From Denticeps clupeoides (Eukaryota; Chordata; Actinopteri; Clupeiformes; Denticipitidae), in the NCBI RefSeq assembly GCF_900700375.1, contig NW_021629839.1, forward strand, positions 1 through 64,000: 64,000 nucleotides of DNA, in the 5' to 3' direction. The notes under the pieces are model-generated. The model saw only the letters and a program-made list of their open reading frames with translations, ran no database searches and was not told the origin of the DNA. The position numbers were made by a program, and so were the translations under genes. Positions 50,212 to 63,969 of the stretch are shown piece after piece. Each line of letters starts with the position of its first letter. The stretch's first letter is position 1.

Positions 50212-51159
50212 ATCAACCAGCTTCTCAGCTGCCACTTATAATACTGACCATATCATTGTTCTGCTCACCAAGACCTTGTATGGAGTATTGTGTAAAAATG
50301 TGATAAAATATTTGGAGAGCAAATGCTTAGTTACCCTAATTGCATTTTCCAAGAGGCTGGTAACTTGTGGAGGTGCATGATTAAAGTATGGTCAGTTTGT
50401 GTAGCAAAGAAAGAAGAATAATTTGATTGGTGTCAAGAGTCATAGGAACATCACAAAGTGGGCAGGTCAATGCAGGAAAGGGGCGTGGTTCCAGGCAGTT
50501 TGTTTATTCCACGTGGTGATGTCACTGTCTGGGTCTCTGTTAAGGTACTGGCAGCAATCTTCTGCCATTTCATTATAGTTCATGCTTTTTTGGAAGGGGA
50601 AATTTCATTCTCAATTATGTGGTCTTCACAGACTGAGGTTGTACCTCTGCATTTTGCTAGTGCTGACTCCTACAAAGTCCCCATATGTGGGCATCTAGAC
50701 TGCATCATTCCTGATAGCGACAGACTGCGTTTACCCTCTCACAAGCATGTTGTTCACAACTAAACCACAAACACAATTGTCTGCTGTAGAGTCAGGCCTA
50801 GAGTCAGCTAAAGAAATGTACAGCAGCTTCAGTCTTCTATCATACCAAATGATTGAGATTGTCCACTACATGAGCAACTTCATCAATACATTGATACCAG
50901 ATGCAGTTGGAAATGTTTCTGATCTTCTTATGGTCTTTATCCCTTGTGTTTTGCTTTGAAAAAAAAAAAACTGAACATTGGAATTTGTCAAAGCATCTCC
51001 CTTTTCCCAAAGAACCCTAGTTCTTATTTGTCAATCAAAAAAAGTTGAAAATATGGAGCACTTCACTGATTTGTGTGTCATCCTTTTGCAAGTTCCATGC
51101 TAATCTTGGTACAACATCTTCCTAGTCCCAAGTGACTCTTTGTCTAATTAAAAAAGAAC

Positions 51160-51265
51160 AAAATATGGAACGCTTCACGGATTTGCGTGTCATCCTTTCG
51201 CAGGGGCCATGCTAATCTTCTCTGTATCGATCCAATTTTAGTATATGTGCAGCCGTAGCAAGCAC
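51160..51265 (-). ncRNA. U6: U6 copy 49
   Basis: Exact consensus; 1,058 bp to the next copy. Confidence 0.92.
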
Positions 51266-52217
51266 ATCAACCAGCTTCTCAGCTGCCACTTATAATACTG
51301 ACCATATCATTGTTCTGCTCACCAAGACCTTGTATGGAGTATTGTGTAAAAATGTGATAAAATATTTGGAGAGCAAATGCTTAGTTACCCTAATTGCATT
51401 TTCCAAGAGGCTGGTAACTTGTGGAGGTGCATGATTAAAGTATGGTCTAGTTTGTGTAGCAAAGAAAGAATGAATAATTTGATTGGTGTCAAGAGTCATA
51501 GGGAACATCACAAAGTGGGCAGGTCAATGCAGGAAAGGGGCGTGGTTCCAGGCAGTGTGTTTATTCCACGTGGTGATGTCACTGTCTGGGTCTCTGTTAA
51601 GGTACTGACAGCAATCTTCTGCCATTTCATTATAGTTCATGCTTTTTTGGAAGGGGAAATTTCATTCTCAAATATGTGGTCTTCCCAGACTGAGGTTGTA
51701 CCTCTGCATTTTGCTAGTGCTGACTCCTACAAAGTCCCCATATGTGGGCATCTAGACTGCATCATTCCTGATAGCGACAGACTGCGTTTACCCTCTCACA
51801 AGCATGTTGTTCACAACTAAACCACAAACACAATTGTCTGTGTAGAGTCAGTCCTAGAGTCAGCTAAAGAAATGTACAGCAGCTTCAGTACTTCTTATCA
51901 TACCAAATGATTGAGATTGTCCACTACATGAGCAACTTCATTAATACATTGACACCAGATGCAGTTGGAAATGTTTCTGATCTTCTTATGGAGTTCATCC
52001 TTGTGTTTTTGCTTTGAAAAAAAAAAAACTAAACATTTGGAATTTGGCACAGCATCTCCCTTTTCCTAAGGAACCCTAGTTCCTATTTGTCAATCAAAAA
52101 AAGTTGAAAATATGGAGCACTTCACTGATTTGTGTGTCATCCTTTTGCAAGTTCCATGCTATCTTGGTACAACATCTTCCTAGTCCCAAGTGACTCTTTG
52201 TCTAATTAAAAAAGAAC

Positions 52218-52323
52218 AAAATATGGAACGCTTCACGGATTTGCGTGTCATCCTTTCGCAGGGGCCATGCTAATCTTCTCTGTATCGATCCAATTTTAGT
52301 ATATGTGCAGCCGTAGCAAGCAC
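52218..52323 (-). ncRNA. U6: U6 copy 50
   Basis: Exact consensus; 1,057 bp to the next copy. Confidence 0.92.
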
Positions 52324-53274
52324 ATCAACCAGCTTCTCAGCTGCCACTTATAATACTGACCATATCATTGTTCTGCTCACCAAGACCTTGTATGGAGTAT
52401 TGTGTAAAAATGTGATAAAATATTTGGAGAGCAAATGCTTAGTTACCCTAATTGCATTTTCCAAGAGGCTGGTAACTTGTGGAGGTGCATGATTAAAGTA
52501 TTGTCAGTTTGTGTAGCAAAGAAAGAAGAATAATTTGATTGGTGTCAAGAGTCATAGGAACATCACAAAGTGGGCAGGTCAATGCAGGAAAGGGGCGTGG
52601 TTCCAGGCAGTGTGTTTATTCCACGTGGTGATGTCACTGTCTGGGTCTCTGTTAAGGTACTGGCAGCAATCTTCTGCCATTTCATTATAGTTCATGCTTT
52701 TTTGGAAGGGGAAATTTCATTCTCAATATGTGGTCTTCCCAGACTGAGGTTGTACCTCTGCATTTTGCTAGTGCTGACTCCTACAAAGTCCCCATATGTG
52801 GGCATCTAGACTGCATCATTCCTGATAGCGACAGACTGCGTTTACCCTCTCACAAGCATGTTGTTCAAAACTAAACCACAAACACAATTGTCTGTGTAGA
52901 GTCAGACCTAGAGTCAGCTAAAGAAGTGTACAGCAGCTTCAGTTCTCCTTATCATACCAAATGATTGAGATTGTCCACTACATGAGCAACTTCATTAATA
53001 CCTTGACACCAGTTGCAGTTGGACATGTTTCTGATCTTCTTATGGAGTTCATTCCTGTGTGTTTTGCTTTGAAAATAAAAAAAACTGAACATTTGGAATT
53101 TGGCACAGCATCTCCCTTTTCCTAAGGAACCCTAGTTCCTATTTGTCAATCAAAAAAAGTTGAAAATATGGAGCACTTCACTGATTTGTGTGTCATCCCT
53201 TTACAAGTTCCATGCTAATCTTGGTACAACATCTTCCTAGTCCCAAGTGACTCTTTGTCTAATTAAAAAAGAAC

Positions 53275-53379
53275 AAAATATGGAACGCTTCACGGATTTG
53301 CATGTCACAATTTTGCAGGGGCCATGCTAATCTTCTCTGTATCGATCCAATTTAGTATATGTGCAGCCGTAGCAAGCAC
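53275..53379 (-). ncRNA. U6: U6 copy 51, mosaic
   Basis: The tail up to CACGG is consensus, then GCATGTCACAATTTTGC matches diverged copy 6, then consensus again apart from one lost base (CCAATTTAG). About five substitutions alter the internal stem-loop. Confidence 0.7.
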
Positions 53380-54330
53380 ATCAACCAGCTTCTCAGCTGC
53401 CACTTATAATACTGACCATATCATTGTTCTGCTCACCAAGACCTTGTATGGAGTATTGTGTAAAAATTTGATAAAATATTTGGAGAGCAAATGCTTAGTT
53501 ACCCTAATTGCATTTTCCAAGAGACTGGTAACTTGTGGAGGTGCATGATTAAAGTAGTGGTCTAGTTTGTGTAGCAAAGTAAGAAGAATAATTTGATTGG
53601 TGTCAAGAGTCATGGAACATCACAAAGTGGGCAGGTCAATGCAGGAAAGGGGCGTGGTTCCAGGCAGTGTGTTTATTCCACGTGGTGATGTCACTGTCTG
53701 GGTCTCTGTTAAGGTACTGGCAGCAATCTTCTGCCATTTCATTATAGTTCATGCTTTTTTGGAAGGGGAAATTTCATTCTCAAATATGTGGTCTTCCCAG
53801 ACTGAGGTTGTACCTCTGCATTTTGCTAGTGCTGACTCCTACAAAGTCCCCATATGTGGGCATCTAGACTGCATCATTCCTGATAGCGGCAGACTGCGTT
53901 TACCCTCTCACAAGCATGTTGTTCAAAACTAAACCACAAACACAATTGTCTGTGTAGAGTCAGGCCTAGAGTCAGCTAAAGAAATGTACAGCAGCTTCAG
54001 ATCTTCTTATCATACCAAATGATTGAGATTGTCCACTACATGAGCAACTTCATTAATACATTGACACCAGATGCAGTTGGAAATGTTTCTGATCTTCTTA
54101 TGGAGTTCCTTTTTGTGTGTTTGCTTTGAAAAAAAAAAAAAACTGAACAATTGGAATTTGGCACAGCATCTCCCTTTTCCCAAGGAACCCTAGTTCCTAT
54201 TTGTCAATCAAAAAAGTTGAAAATATGGAGCACTTCACTGATTTGTGTGTCATCCTTTACAAGTTCCATGCTAATCTTGGTACAACATCTTCCTAGTCCC
54301 AAGTGACTCTTTGTCTAATTAAAAAAGAAC

Positions 54331-54436
54331 AAAATATGGAACGCTTCACGGATTTGCGTGTCATCCTTTCGCAGGGGCCATGCTAATCTTCTCTGTATCG
54401 ATCCAATTTTAGTATATGTGCAGCCGTAGCAAGCAC
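54331..54436 (-). ncRNA. U6: U6 copy 52
   Basis: Exact consensus; 1,056 bp to the next copy. Confidence 0.92.
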
Positions 54437-55386
54437 ATCAACCAGCTTCTCAGCTGCCACTTATAATACTGACCATATCATTGTTCTGCTCACCAAGACC
54501 TTGTATGGAGTATTGTGTAAAAATGTGATAAAATATTTAGAGAGCAAATGCTTAGTTACCCTAATTGCATTTTCCAAGAGGCTGGTAACTTGTGGAGGTG
54601 CATGATTAAAGTATTCTTAGTTTGTGTAGCAAAGTAAGAAGAATAATTTGATTGGTGTCAAGAGTCATAGGAACATCACAAAGTGGGCAGGTCAATGCAG
54701 GAAAGGGGCGTGGTTCCAGGCAGTGTGTTTATTCCACGTGGTGATGTCACTGTCTGGGTCTCTGTTAAGGTACTGGCAGCAATCTTCTGCCATTTCATTA
54801 TAGTTCATGCTTTTTGGAAGGGAAATTTCATTCTCAAATTATGTGGTCTTCCCAGACTGATGGTTGTACCTCTGCATTTTGCTAGTGCTGACTCCTACAA
54901 AGTCCCCATATGTGGGCATCTAGACTGCATCATTCCTGATAGCGACAGACTGCGTTTACCCTCTCACAAGCATGTTGTTCACAACTAAACCACAAACACA
55001 ATTGTCTGCGTAGAGTCAGTCCTAGAGTCAGCTAAAGAAATGTACAGCAGCTTCAGATCTTCTAATCTACCAAATGATTGAGATTGTCCACTACATGAGC
55101 AACTTCATTAATACATTGACACCAGATTGCAGTTGGAAATGTTTCTGATCTTCTTATGGTCTTCATTCCCTGTGTGTTTGCTTTGAAAATAAAAAAACTA
55201 AACATTTAGAATTTGGCACAGCATCTCCCTTTTCCTAAGGAACCCTAGTTCCTATTTGTCAATCAAAAAAAGTTGAAAATATGGAGCACTTCACTGATTT
55301 GTGTGTCATCCTTTTGCAAGTTCCATGCTAATCTTGGTACAACATCTTCCTAGTCCCAAGTGACTCTTTGTCTAATTAAAAAGAAC

Positions 55387-55492
55387 AAAATATGGAACGC
55401 TTCACGGATTTGCGTGTCATCCTTTCGCAGGGGCCATGCTAATCTTCTCTGTATCGATCCAATTTTAGTATATGTGCAGCCGTAGCAAGCAC
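55387..55492 (-). ncRNA. U6: U6 copy 53
   Basis: Exact consensus; second terminator is T5. Confidence 0.92.
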
Positions 55493-56447
55493 ATCAACAA
55501 GCTTCTCAGGCTGCCACTTATAATACTGACCATATCATTGTTCTGCTCACCAAGACCTTGTATGGAGTATTGTGTAAAAATGTGATAAAATATTTGGAGA
55601 GCAAATGCTTAGTTACCCTAATTGCATTTTCCAAGAGGCTGGTAACTTGTGGAGGTGCATGATTAAAGTATTGGTTCAGTTTGTGTAGCAAAGTAAGAAG
55701 AATAATTTGATTGGTGTCAAGAGTCATAGGAACATCACAAGTGGGCAGGTCAATGCAGGAAAGGGGCGTGGTTCCAGGCAGTTTGTTTATTCCACGTGGT
55801 GATGTCACTGTCTGGGTCTCTGTTAAGGTACTGGCAGCAATCTTCTGCCATTTCATTATAGTTCATGCTTTTTTGGCAGGGGAAATTTCATTCTCAAATA
55901 TGTGGTCTTCCCAGAACTGAGGTTGTACCTCTGCATTTTGCTAGTGCTGACTCCTACAAAGTCCCCATATGTGGGCATCTAGACTGCATCATTCCTGATA
56001 GTGGCAGACTGCGTTTACCCTCTCACAAGCATGTTGTTCACAACTAAACCACAAACACAATTGTCTGCTTAGAATCAGTCCTAGAGTCAGCTAAAGAAAT
56101 GTACAGCAGCTTCAGTTCTTCTTATCATACCAAATGATTGAGATTGTCCACTACATGAGCAACTTCATTAATACATTGACACCAGATTGCAGTTGGAAAT
56201 GTTTCTGATCTTCTTATGGAGTTTCATCCCTTGTGTGTTTGCTTTGAAAAAAAAAAACTGAAACATTTGGAATTTGGCACAGCATCTCCCTTTCCTAAGG
56301 AACCCTAGTTCCTATTTGTCAATCAAAAAAAGTTGAAAATATGGAGCACTTCACTGATTTGTGTGTCATCCTTTTGCAAGTTCCATGCTAATCTTGGTAC
56401 AACATCTTCCTAGTCCCAAGTGACTCTTTGTCTAATTAAAAAAGAAC

Positions 56448-56553
56448 AAAATATGGAACGCTTCACGGATTTGCGTGTCATCCTTTCGCAGGGGCCATGC
56501 TAATCTTCTCTGTATCGATCCAATTTTAGTATATGTGCAGCCGTAGCAAGCAC
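56448..56553 (-). ncRNA. U6: U6 copy 54
   Basis: Exact consensus; 1,064 bp to the next copy. Confidence 0.92.
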
Positions 56554-57511
56554 ATTAACCAGCTTCTCAGCTGCCACTTATAATACTGACCATATCATTG
56601 TTCTGCTCACCAAGACCTTGTATGGAGTATTGTGTAAAAATGTGATAAAATATTTGGAGAGCAAATGCTTAGTTACCCTAATGGTATTTTCCAAGAGGCT
56701 GGTAACATGTGGAGGTGCATGATTAAAGTATGGTCAGTTTGTGTAGCAAAGTAAGAAGAATAATTTGATTGGTGTCAAGAGTCATAGGAACATCACAAAG
56801 TGGGCAGGTCAATGCAGGAAAGGGGCGTGGTTCCAGGCAGTGTGTTTATTCCACGTGGTGATGTCACTGTCTGGGTCTCTGTTAAGGTACTGGCAGCAAT
56901 CTTCTGCCATTTCATTATAGTTCATGCTTTTTTGGAAGGGGAAATTTCATTCTCAAATATGTGGTCTTCCCAGACTGAGGTTGTACCTCTGCATTTTGCT
57001 AGTGCTGACTCCTACAAGTCCCCATATGTGGGCATCTAGACTGCATCATTCCTGATAGCGGCATGACTGAGTTTACCCTCTACAAGCATGTTGTTCACAA
57101 ACTAAACCACAAACACAATTGTCGTGTGTAGAGTCAGGCCTAGAGTCAGCTAAAGAAATGTACAGCAGCTTCAGTATCTTCTTATCATACCAAATGATTG
57201 AGATTGTCCACTACATGAGCAACTTCATTAATACATTGACACCAGATTGCAGTTGGACATGTTTCTGATCTTCTTATGGTAGTTCATCCCTGTTGTTTTT
57301 GCTTTGAAAAAAAAAAAAACTGAACATTTGGAATTTGGCACAGCATCTCCCTTTTCCTAAGGGAACCCTAGTTCCTATTTGTCAATCAAAAAAAGTTTGA
57401 AAATATGGAAGCACTTCACTGATTTGTGTGTCATCCCTTTACAAGTTCCATGCTAATCTTGGTACAACATCTTCCTAGTCCCAAGGACTCTTTGTCTAAT
57501 TAAAAAAGAAC

Positions 57512-57617
57512 AAAATATGGAACGCTTCACGGATTTGCGTGTCATCCTTTCGCAGGGGCCATGCTAATCTTCTCTGTATCGATCCAATTTTAGTATATGT
57601 GCAGCCGTAGCAAGCAC
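57512..57617 (-). ncRNA. U6: U6 copy 55
   Basis: Exact consensus; 1,061 bp to the next copy. Confidence 0.92.
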
Positions 57618-58572
57618 ATCAACCAGCTTCTCAGCTGCCACTTATAATACTGACCATATCATTGTTCTGCTCACCAAGACCTTGTATGGAGTATTGTGTA
57701 AAAATGTGATAAAATATTTGGAGAGCAAATGCTTAGTTACCCTAATTGCATTTTCCAAGAGGCTGGTAACTTGTGGAGGTGCATGATTAAAGTGTGGTCA
57801 GTTTGTGTAGCAAAGAAAGAAGAATAATTTGATTGGTGTCAAGAGTCATAGGAACATCACAAAGTGGGCAGGTCAATGCAGGAAAGGGGCGTGGTTCCAG
57901 GCAGTTTGTTTATTCCACGTGGTGATGTCACTGTCTGGGTCTCTGTTAAGGTACTGGCAGCAATCTTCTGCCATTTCATTATAGTTCATGCTTTTTTGGC
58001 AGGGGAAATTTCATTCTCAATATGTGGTCTTCCCAGACTGAGGTTTGTACCTCTGCATTTTGCTAGTGCTGACTCCTACAAAGTCCCCATATGTGGGCAT
58101 CTAGACTGCATCATTCCTGATAGCGACAGACTGCGTTTACCCTCTCACAAGCATGTTGTTCACAACTAAACCACAAACACAATTGTCTGTGTAGAGTCAG
58201 TCCTAGAGTCAGCTAAAGAAATGTACAGCAGCTTCAGTACTTCTTATCATACCAAATGATTGAGATTGTCCACTACATGAGCAACTTCATTAATACCTTG
58301 ACACCAGATGCAGTTGGAAATGTTTCTGATCTTCTTATGGTCTTTATCCCTGTGTGTTTGCTTTGAAAAAAAAAAAAAAAAAACTGAACATTTGGAATTT
58401 GTCACAGCATCTCCCTTTTCCCAAGGAACCCTAGTTCCTATTTGTCAATCAAAAAAAGTTGAAAATATGGAGCACTTCACTGATTTGTGTGTCATCCCTT
58501 TACAAGTTCCATGCTAATCTTGGTACAACATCTTCCTAGTCCCAAGTGACTCTTTGTCTAATTAAAAAGAAC

Positions 58573-58676
58573 AAATATGGAACGCTTCACGATTTGCGTG
58601 TCATCCTTTTCGCAGGGGCCATGCTAATCTTCTCTGTATCGATCCAATTTTAGTATATGTGCAGCCGTAGCAAGCA
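58573..58676 (-). ncRNA. U6: U6 copy 56
   Basis: Four single-base indels, including loss of the C at the 5' end of the plus-strand GCAAGCAC; it lies in an indel-rich stretch, so read error is likely. Confidence 0.7.
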
Positions 58677-59629
58677 ATCAACCAGCTTCTCAGGCTGCCA
58701 CTTATAATACTGACCATATCATTGTTCTGCTCACCAAGACCTTGTATGGAGTATTGTGTAAAATGTGATAAAATATTTAGAGAGCAAATGCTTAGTTACC
58801 CTAATTGCATTTTCCATGAGGCTGGTAACTTGTGGAGGTACATGATTAAAGTATGGTCAGTTTGTGTAGAAAAGAAAGAAGAATAATTTGATTGGTTGTC
58901 AAGAGTCATAGGAAACATCACAAAGTGGGCAGGTCAATGCAGGAAAGGGGCGTGGTTCCAGGCAGTTTGTTTATTCCACGTGGTGATGTCACTGTCTGGG
59001 TCTCTGTTAAGGTACTGGCAGCAATCTTCTGCCATTTCATTATAGTTCATGCTTTTTTGGCAGGGGAAATTTCATTCTCAAATATGTGGTCTTCCCAGAC
59101 TGAGGTTGTACCTCTGCATTTTGCTAGTGCTGACTCCTACAAAGTCCCCATATGTGGGCATCTAGACTGCATCATTCCTGATAGCGACAGACTGCGTTTA
59201 CCCTCTCACAAGCATGTTGTTCAAAACTAAACCACAAACACAATTGTCTGTGTAGAGTCAGGCCTAGAGTCAGCTAAAGAATGTACAGCAGCTTCAGTTC
59301 TTCTTATCTTACCAAATGATTGAGATTGTCCACTACATGAGCAACTTCATTAATACATTGACACCAGATTGCATTTGGAAAAGTTTCTGATCTTCTTATG
59401 GTCTTATCCTGTGTGTTTTGCTTTGAAAATAAAAAAAACTGAACATTTGGAATTTGGCACAGCATCTCCCTTTTCCCTAAGGAACCCTAGTTCCTATTTG
59501 TCAATCAAAAAAAGTTGAAAATATGGAGCACTTCACTGATTTGTGTGTCATCCTTTTGCAAGTTCCATGCTAATCTTGGTACAACATCTTCCTAGTCCCA
59601 AGTGACTCTTTGTCTAATTAAAAAAGAAC

Positions 59630-59735
59630 AAAATATGGAACGCTTCACGGATTTGCGTGTCATCCTTTCGCAGGGGCCATGCTAATCTTCTCTGTATCGA
59701 TCCAATTTTAGTATATGTGCAGCCGTAGCAAGCAC
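59630..59735 (-). ncRNA. U6: U6 copy 57
   Basis: Exact consensus; 1,049 bp to the next copy. Confidence 0.92.
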
Positions 59736-60678
59736 ATCAACCAGCTTCTCAGCTGCCACTTATAATACTGACCATATCATTGTTCTGCTCACCAAGACCT
59801 TGTATGGAGTATTGTGTAAAAATGTGATAAAATATTTGGAGAGCAAATGCTTAGTTACCCTAATTGCATTTTCCAAGAGGCTGGTAACTTGTGGAGGTGC
59901 ATGATTAAAGTATTCTTAGTTTGTGTAGCAAAGTAAGAAGAATAATTTGATTGGTGTCAAGAGTCATAGGAACATCACAAAGTGGGCAGGTCAATGCAGG
60001 AAAGGGGCGTGGTTTCCAGGCAGTGTGTTATTCCACGTGGTGATGTCACTGTCTGGGTCTCTGTTAAGGTACTGGCAGCCATCTTCTGCCATTTTCATTA
60101 TAGTTCATGCTTTTTTGGAAGGGGAAATTTTCATTCTCAAATATGTGGTCTTCCCAGACTGAGGTTGTACCTCTGCATTTTGCTAGTGCTGACTCCTACA
60201 AAGTCCCCATATGTTGGGCATCTAGACTGCATCATTCCTGATAGGGCAGACTGCGTTTACCCTCTACAAGCATTTTGTTCACAACTAAACCACAAACACA
60301 ATTGTCTGCGTAGAGTCAGTCCTAGAGTCAGCTAAAGAAATGTACAGCAGCTTCAGTTCTTCTTATCTTACCAAATGATTGAGATTGTCTACTACATGAG
60401 CAACTTCATTAATACATTGACACCAGTTGCATTTGGAAAAGTTTCTGATCTTCTTATGGTCTTATCCTGTGTGTTTTGCTTTGAAATAAAATAAACATTT
60501 AGAATTTGCACAGCATCTCCCTTTTCCTAAGGAACCCTAGTTCCTATTTGTCAATCAAAAAAAGTTTGAAAATATGGAGCACTTCACTGATTGTGGTCAT
60601 CCTTTTGCAAGTTCCATGCTAATCTTGGTACAACATCTTCCTAGTCCCAAGTGACTCTTTGTCTAATTAAAAAAGAAC

Positions 60679-60784
60679 GAAATATGGAACGCTTCACGGA
60701 TTTGCGTGTCATCCTTTCGCAGGGGCCATGCTAATCTTCTCTGTATCGATCCAATTTTAGTCTATGTGCAGCCGTAGCAAGCAC
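60679..60784 (-). ncRNA. U6: U6 copy 58
   Basis: Two substitutions (tail CGAAATATGG and TAGTCTATG); the second is shared with copies 9 and 61. Confidence 0.83.
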
Positions 60785-61735
60785 ATTAACCAGCTTCTCA
60801 GCTGCCACTTATAATACTGACCATATCATTGTTCTGCTCACCAAGACCTTGTATGGAGTATTGTGTAAAAATGTGATAAAATATTTGGAGAGCAAATGCT
60901 TAGTTACCCTAATTGCATTTTCCAAGAGGCTGGTAACTTGTGGAGGTGCATGATTAAAGTATGGTCAGTTTGTGTAGCAAAGAAGAGAATAATTTGATTG
61001 GTGTCAAGAGTCATAGGAACATCACAAAGTGGGCAGGTCAATGCAGGAAAGGGGCGTGGTTCCAGGCAGTTTGTTTATTCCACGTGATGATGTCACTGTC
61101 TGGGTCTCTGTTAAGGTACTGGCAGCAATCTTCTGCCATTTCATTATAGTTCATGCTTTTTGGAAGGGGAAATTTCATTCTCAATTATGTGGTCTTCACA
61201 GACTGAGGTTTGTACCTCTGCATTTTGCTAGTGCTGACTCCTACAAAGTCCCATATGTGGGCATCTAGACTGCATCATTCCTGATAGCGGACAGACTGCG
61301 TTTACCCTCTCACTAGCATGTTGTTCAAACCTAAACCACAAACACAATTGTCTGTGTAGAGTCAGTCCTAGAGTCAGCTAAAGAAATGTACAGCAGCTTC
61401 AGTTACTTCTTATCATACCAAATGATGAGATTGTCCACTACATGAGCAACTTCCTTAATACATTGACACCAGATGCAGTTGGAATGTTTCTGATCTTCTT
61501 ATGGTAGTTCATCCTTGTGTGTTTGCTTTGAAAATAAAAAAAACTGAACATTTGGAATTTGGCACAGCATCTCCCTTTTCCCAAGGAACCCTAGTTCCTA
61601 TTTGTCAATCAAAAAAAGTTGAAAATATGGAGCACTTCACTGATTTGTGTGTCATCCCTTTTACAAGTTCCATGGCTAATCTTGGTTACAACATCTTCCT
61701 AGTCCCAAGTGACTCTTTGTCTAATTAAAAAGAAC

Positions 61736-61843
61736 AAATATGGAACGCTTTCACGGATTTGCGTGTCATCCTTTCGCAGGGGCCATGATAATCTTCTCCT
61801 GTATCGATCCAATTTTTAGTATATGTGCAGCCGTAGCAAGCAC
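61736..61843 (-). ncRNA. U6: U6 copy 59
   Basis: Four single-base indels and one substitution in the AGC region (CCATGATAATC, which changes the triad if real); the whole unit is indel-rich. Confidence 0.65.
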
Positions 61844-62802
61844 ATTCAACCAGCTTCTCAGCTGCCACTTATAATTACTGACCATATCATTGTTCTGCCT
61901 CACCAAGGACCTTGTATGGAGTCTTGTGTAAAAATGTGATAAAATATTTGGAGAGCAAATGCTTAGTACCCTAATTGCAATTTTCCAAGAGGCTGGTTAA
62001 CTTGTGGAGGTGCATGATTAAAGTTGTGGTAGTTTGTGTGTAGCAAAGAAGAAGAATAATTTTGATTGGTGTCAAGAGTCATAGGGAACATCACAAAGTG
62101 GGCAGGTCAATGCAGGAAAGGGGCGTGGTTCCAGGCAGTGTTGTTTATTCCACGTGGTGATGTCACTGTCTGGGTCTCTGTTAAGGTACTGGCAGCCATC
62201 TTCTGTCCATTTCATATAGTTCATGCTTTTTTGGAAGGGGAAATTTCATTCTCAAATATGTGGTCTTCCCAGACTGAGGTGGGACCTCTGCATTTTGCTA
62301 GTGCTGACTCCTACAAAGTCCCCATATGTGGGCATCTAGACTGCATCATTCCTGATAGCGGCCAGACTTAGTTTACCCTCTCACAGCATTGTTGTTCACA
62401 ACTAAACCACAAACACAATTGTCTGTGTAGAGTCAGTCCTAGAGTCAGCTAAAGAAATGTACAGCAGCCTTCAGTTCTTCTTATCCTACCAAATGATTGA
62501 GATTGTCCACTACATGAGCAACTTCATTAATACATTGACACCAGATGCAGTTGGAAATGTTTCTGATCTTCTTATGGTATTTCATCCCTGTGTGTTGCTT
62601 TGAAAATAAATACTAACATTTAGGAATTTGGCACAGCATCTCCCTTTTCCTAAGGAACCCTAGTTCCTATTTGTCAATCAAAAAAAGTTGAAAATATGGA
62701 GCACTTCACTGATTTGTGTGTCATCCTTTGCAAGTTCCATGCTAATCTTGGTTACAACATCTTCCTAGTCCCAAGTGACTCTTTGTCTAATTAAAAAAGA
62801 AC

Positions 62803-62907
62803 AAAATATGGAACGCTTCACGGATTTGCATGTCATCCTTTCGCAGGGCCATGCTAATCTTCTCTGTATCGATCCAATTTTAGTATATGTGCAGCCGTAG
62901 CAAGCAC
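62803..62907 (-). ncRNA. U6: U6 copy 60
   Basis: One substitution (TTGCATGTC) and one base lost (CGCAGGGCC). Confidence 0.78.
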
Positions 62908-63863
62908 ATAACCAGCTTCTCAGCTGCCACTTATAATACTGACCATATCATTGTTCTGCCTCACCAAGACCTTGTATGGAGTATTGTGTAAAAATGTGAT
63001 AAAATATTTGGAGAGCAAATGATTAGTTACCCTAATTGCATTTTCCAAGAGGCTGATAATTTGTAGAGGTGCATGATTAAAGTGTGGTCAGTTTGTGTAG
63101 CAAAGAAAGAAGAATAATTTGATTGGTGTCAAGAGTCAAAGGAACATCACAAAGTGGGCAGGTCAATGCAGGAAGGGGCGTGGTTCCAGGCAGTTTGTTT
63201 ATTCCACGTGGTGATGTCACTGTCTGGGTCTCTGTTAAGGTACTGGCAGCAATCTTCTGCCATTTTCATTATAGTTCATGCTTTTTTGGAAGGGGAAATT
63301 TCATTCTCAAATATGTGGTCTTCCCAGACTGAGGTGTACCTCTGCATTTTGCTAGTGCTGACTCCTACAAAGTCCCCATATGTGGGCATCTAGACTGCAT
63401 CATTCCTGATAGCGGACAGACTGCGTTTACCCTCTCACAAGCATGTTGTTCACAACTAAACCACAAACACAATTGTCTGTGTAGAGTCAGGCCTCTAGAG
63501 TCAGCTAAAGAAATGTACAGCAGCTTCAGTTCTTCTTATCATACCAAATGATTGAGATGTCCACTACATGAGCAACTTCATTAATACCTTTGACACCAGA
63601 TTGCAGTTGGACTATGTTTCTGATCTTCTTATGGTAGTTCATTCCCTGTGTGTTTGCTTTGAAAAACAAAAAACTAAACATTTGGAATTTGGCACAGCAT
63701 CTCCCTTTTCCCTAAGGAACCCTAGTTCCTATTTGTCAATCAAAAAAGTTGAAAATATGGAGCACTTCACTGATTTGTGTGTCATCCTTTTGCAAGTTCC
63801 ATGCTAATCTTGGTACAACATCTTCCTCGTACCAAGTGACTCTTTGTCTAATTAAAAAAGAAC

Positions 63864-63969
63864 AAATTATGGAACGCTTCACGGATTTGCGTGTCATCCT
63901 TTCGCAGGGGCCATGCTAATCTTCTCTGTATTGATCCAATTTTAGTCTATGTGCAGCCGTAGCAAGCAC
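63864..63969 (-). ncRNA. U6: U6 copy 61
   Basis: Three substitutions (AAATTATGG, GTATTGATCC, TAGTCTATG). Its upstream region is cut off 31 bp after the gene, just past the start of the TATA. Confidence 0.8.
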
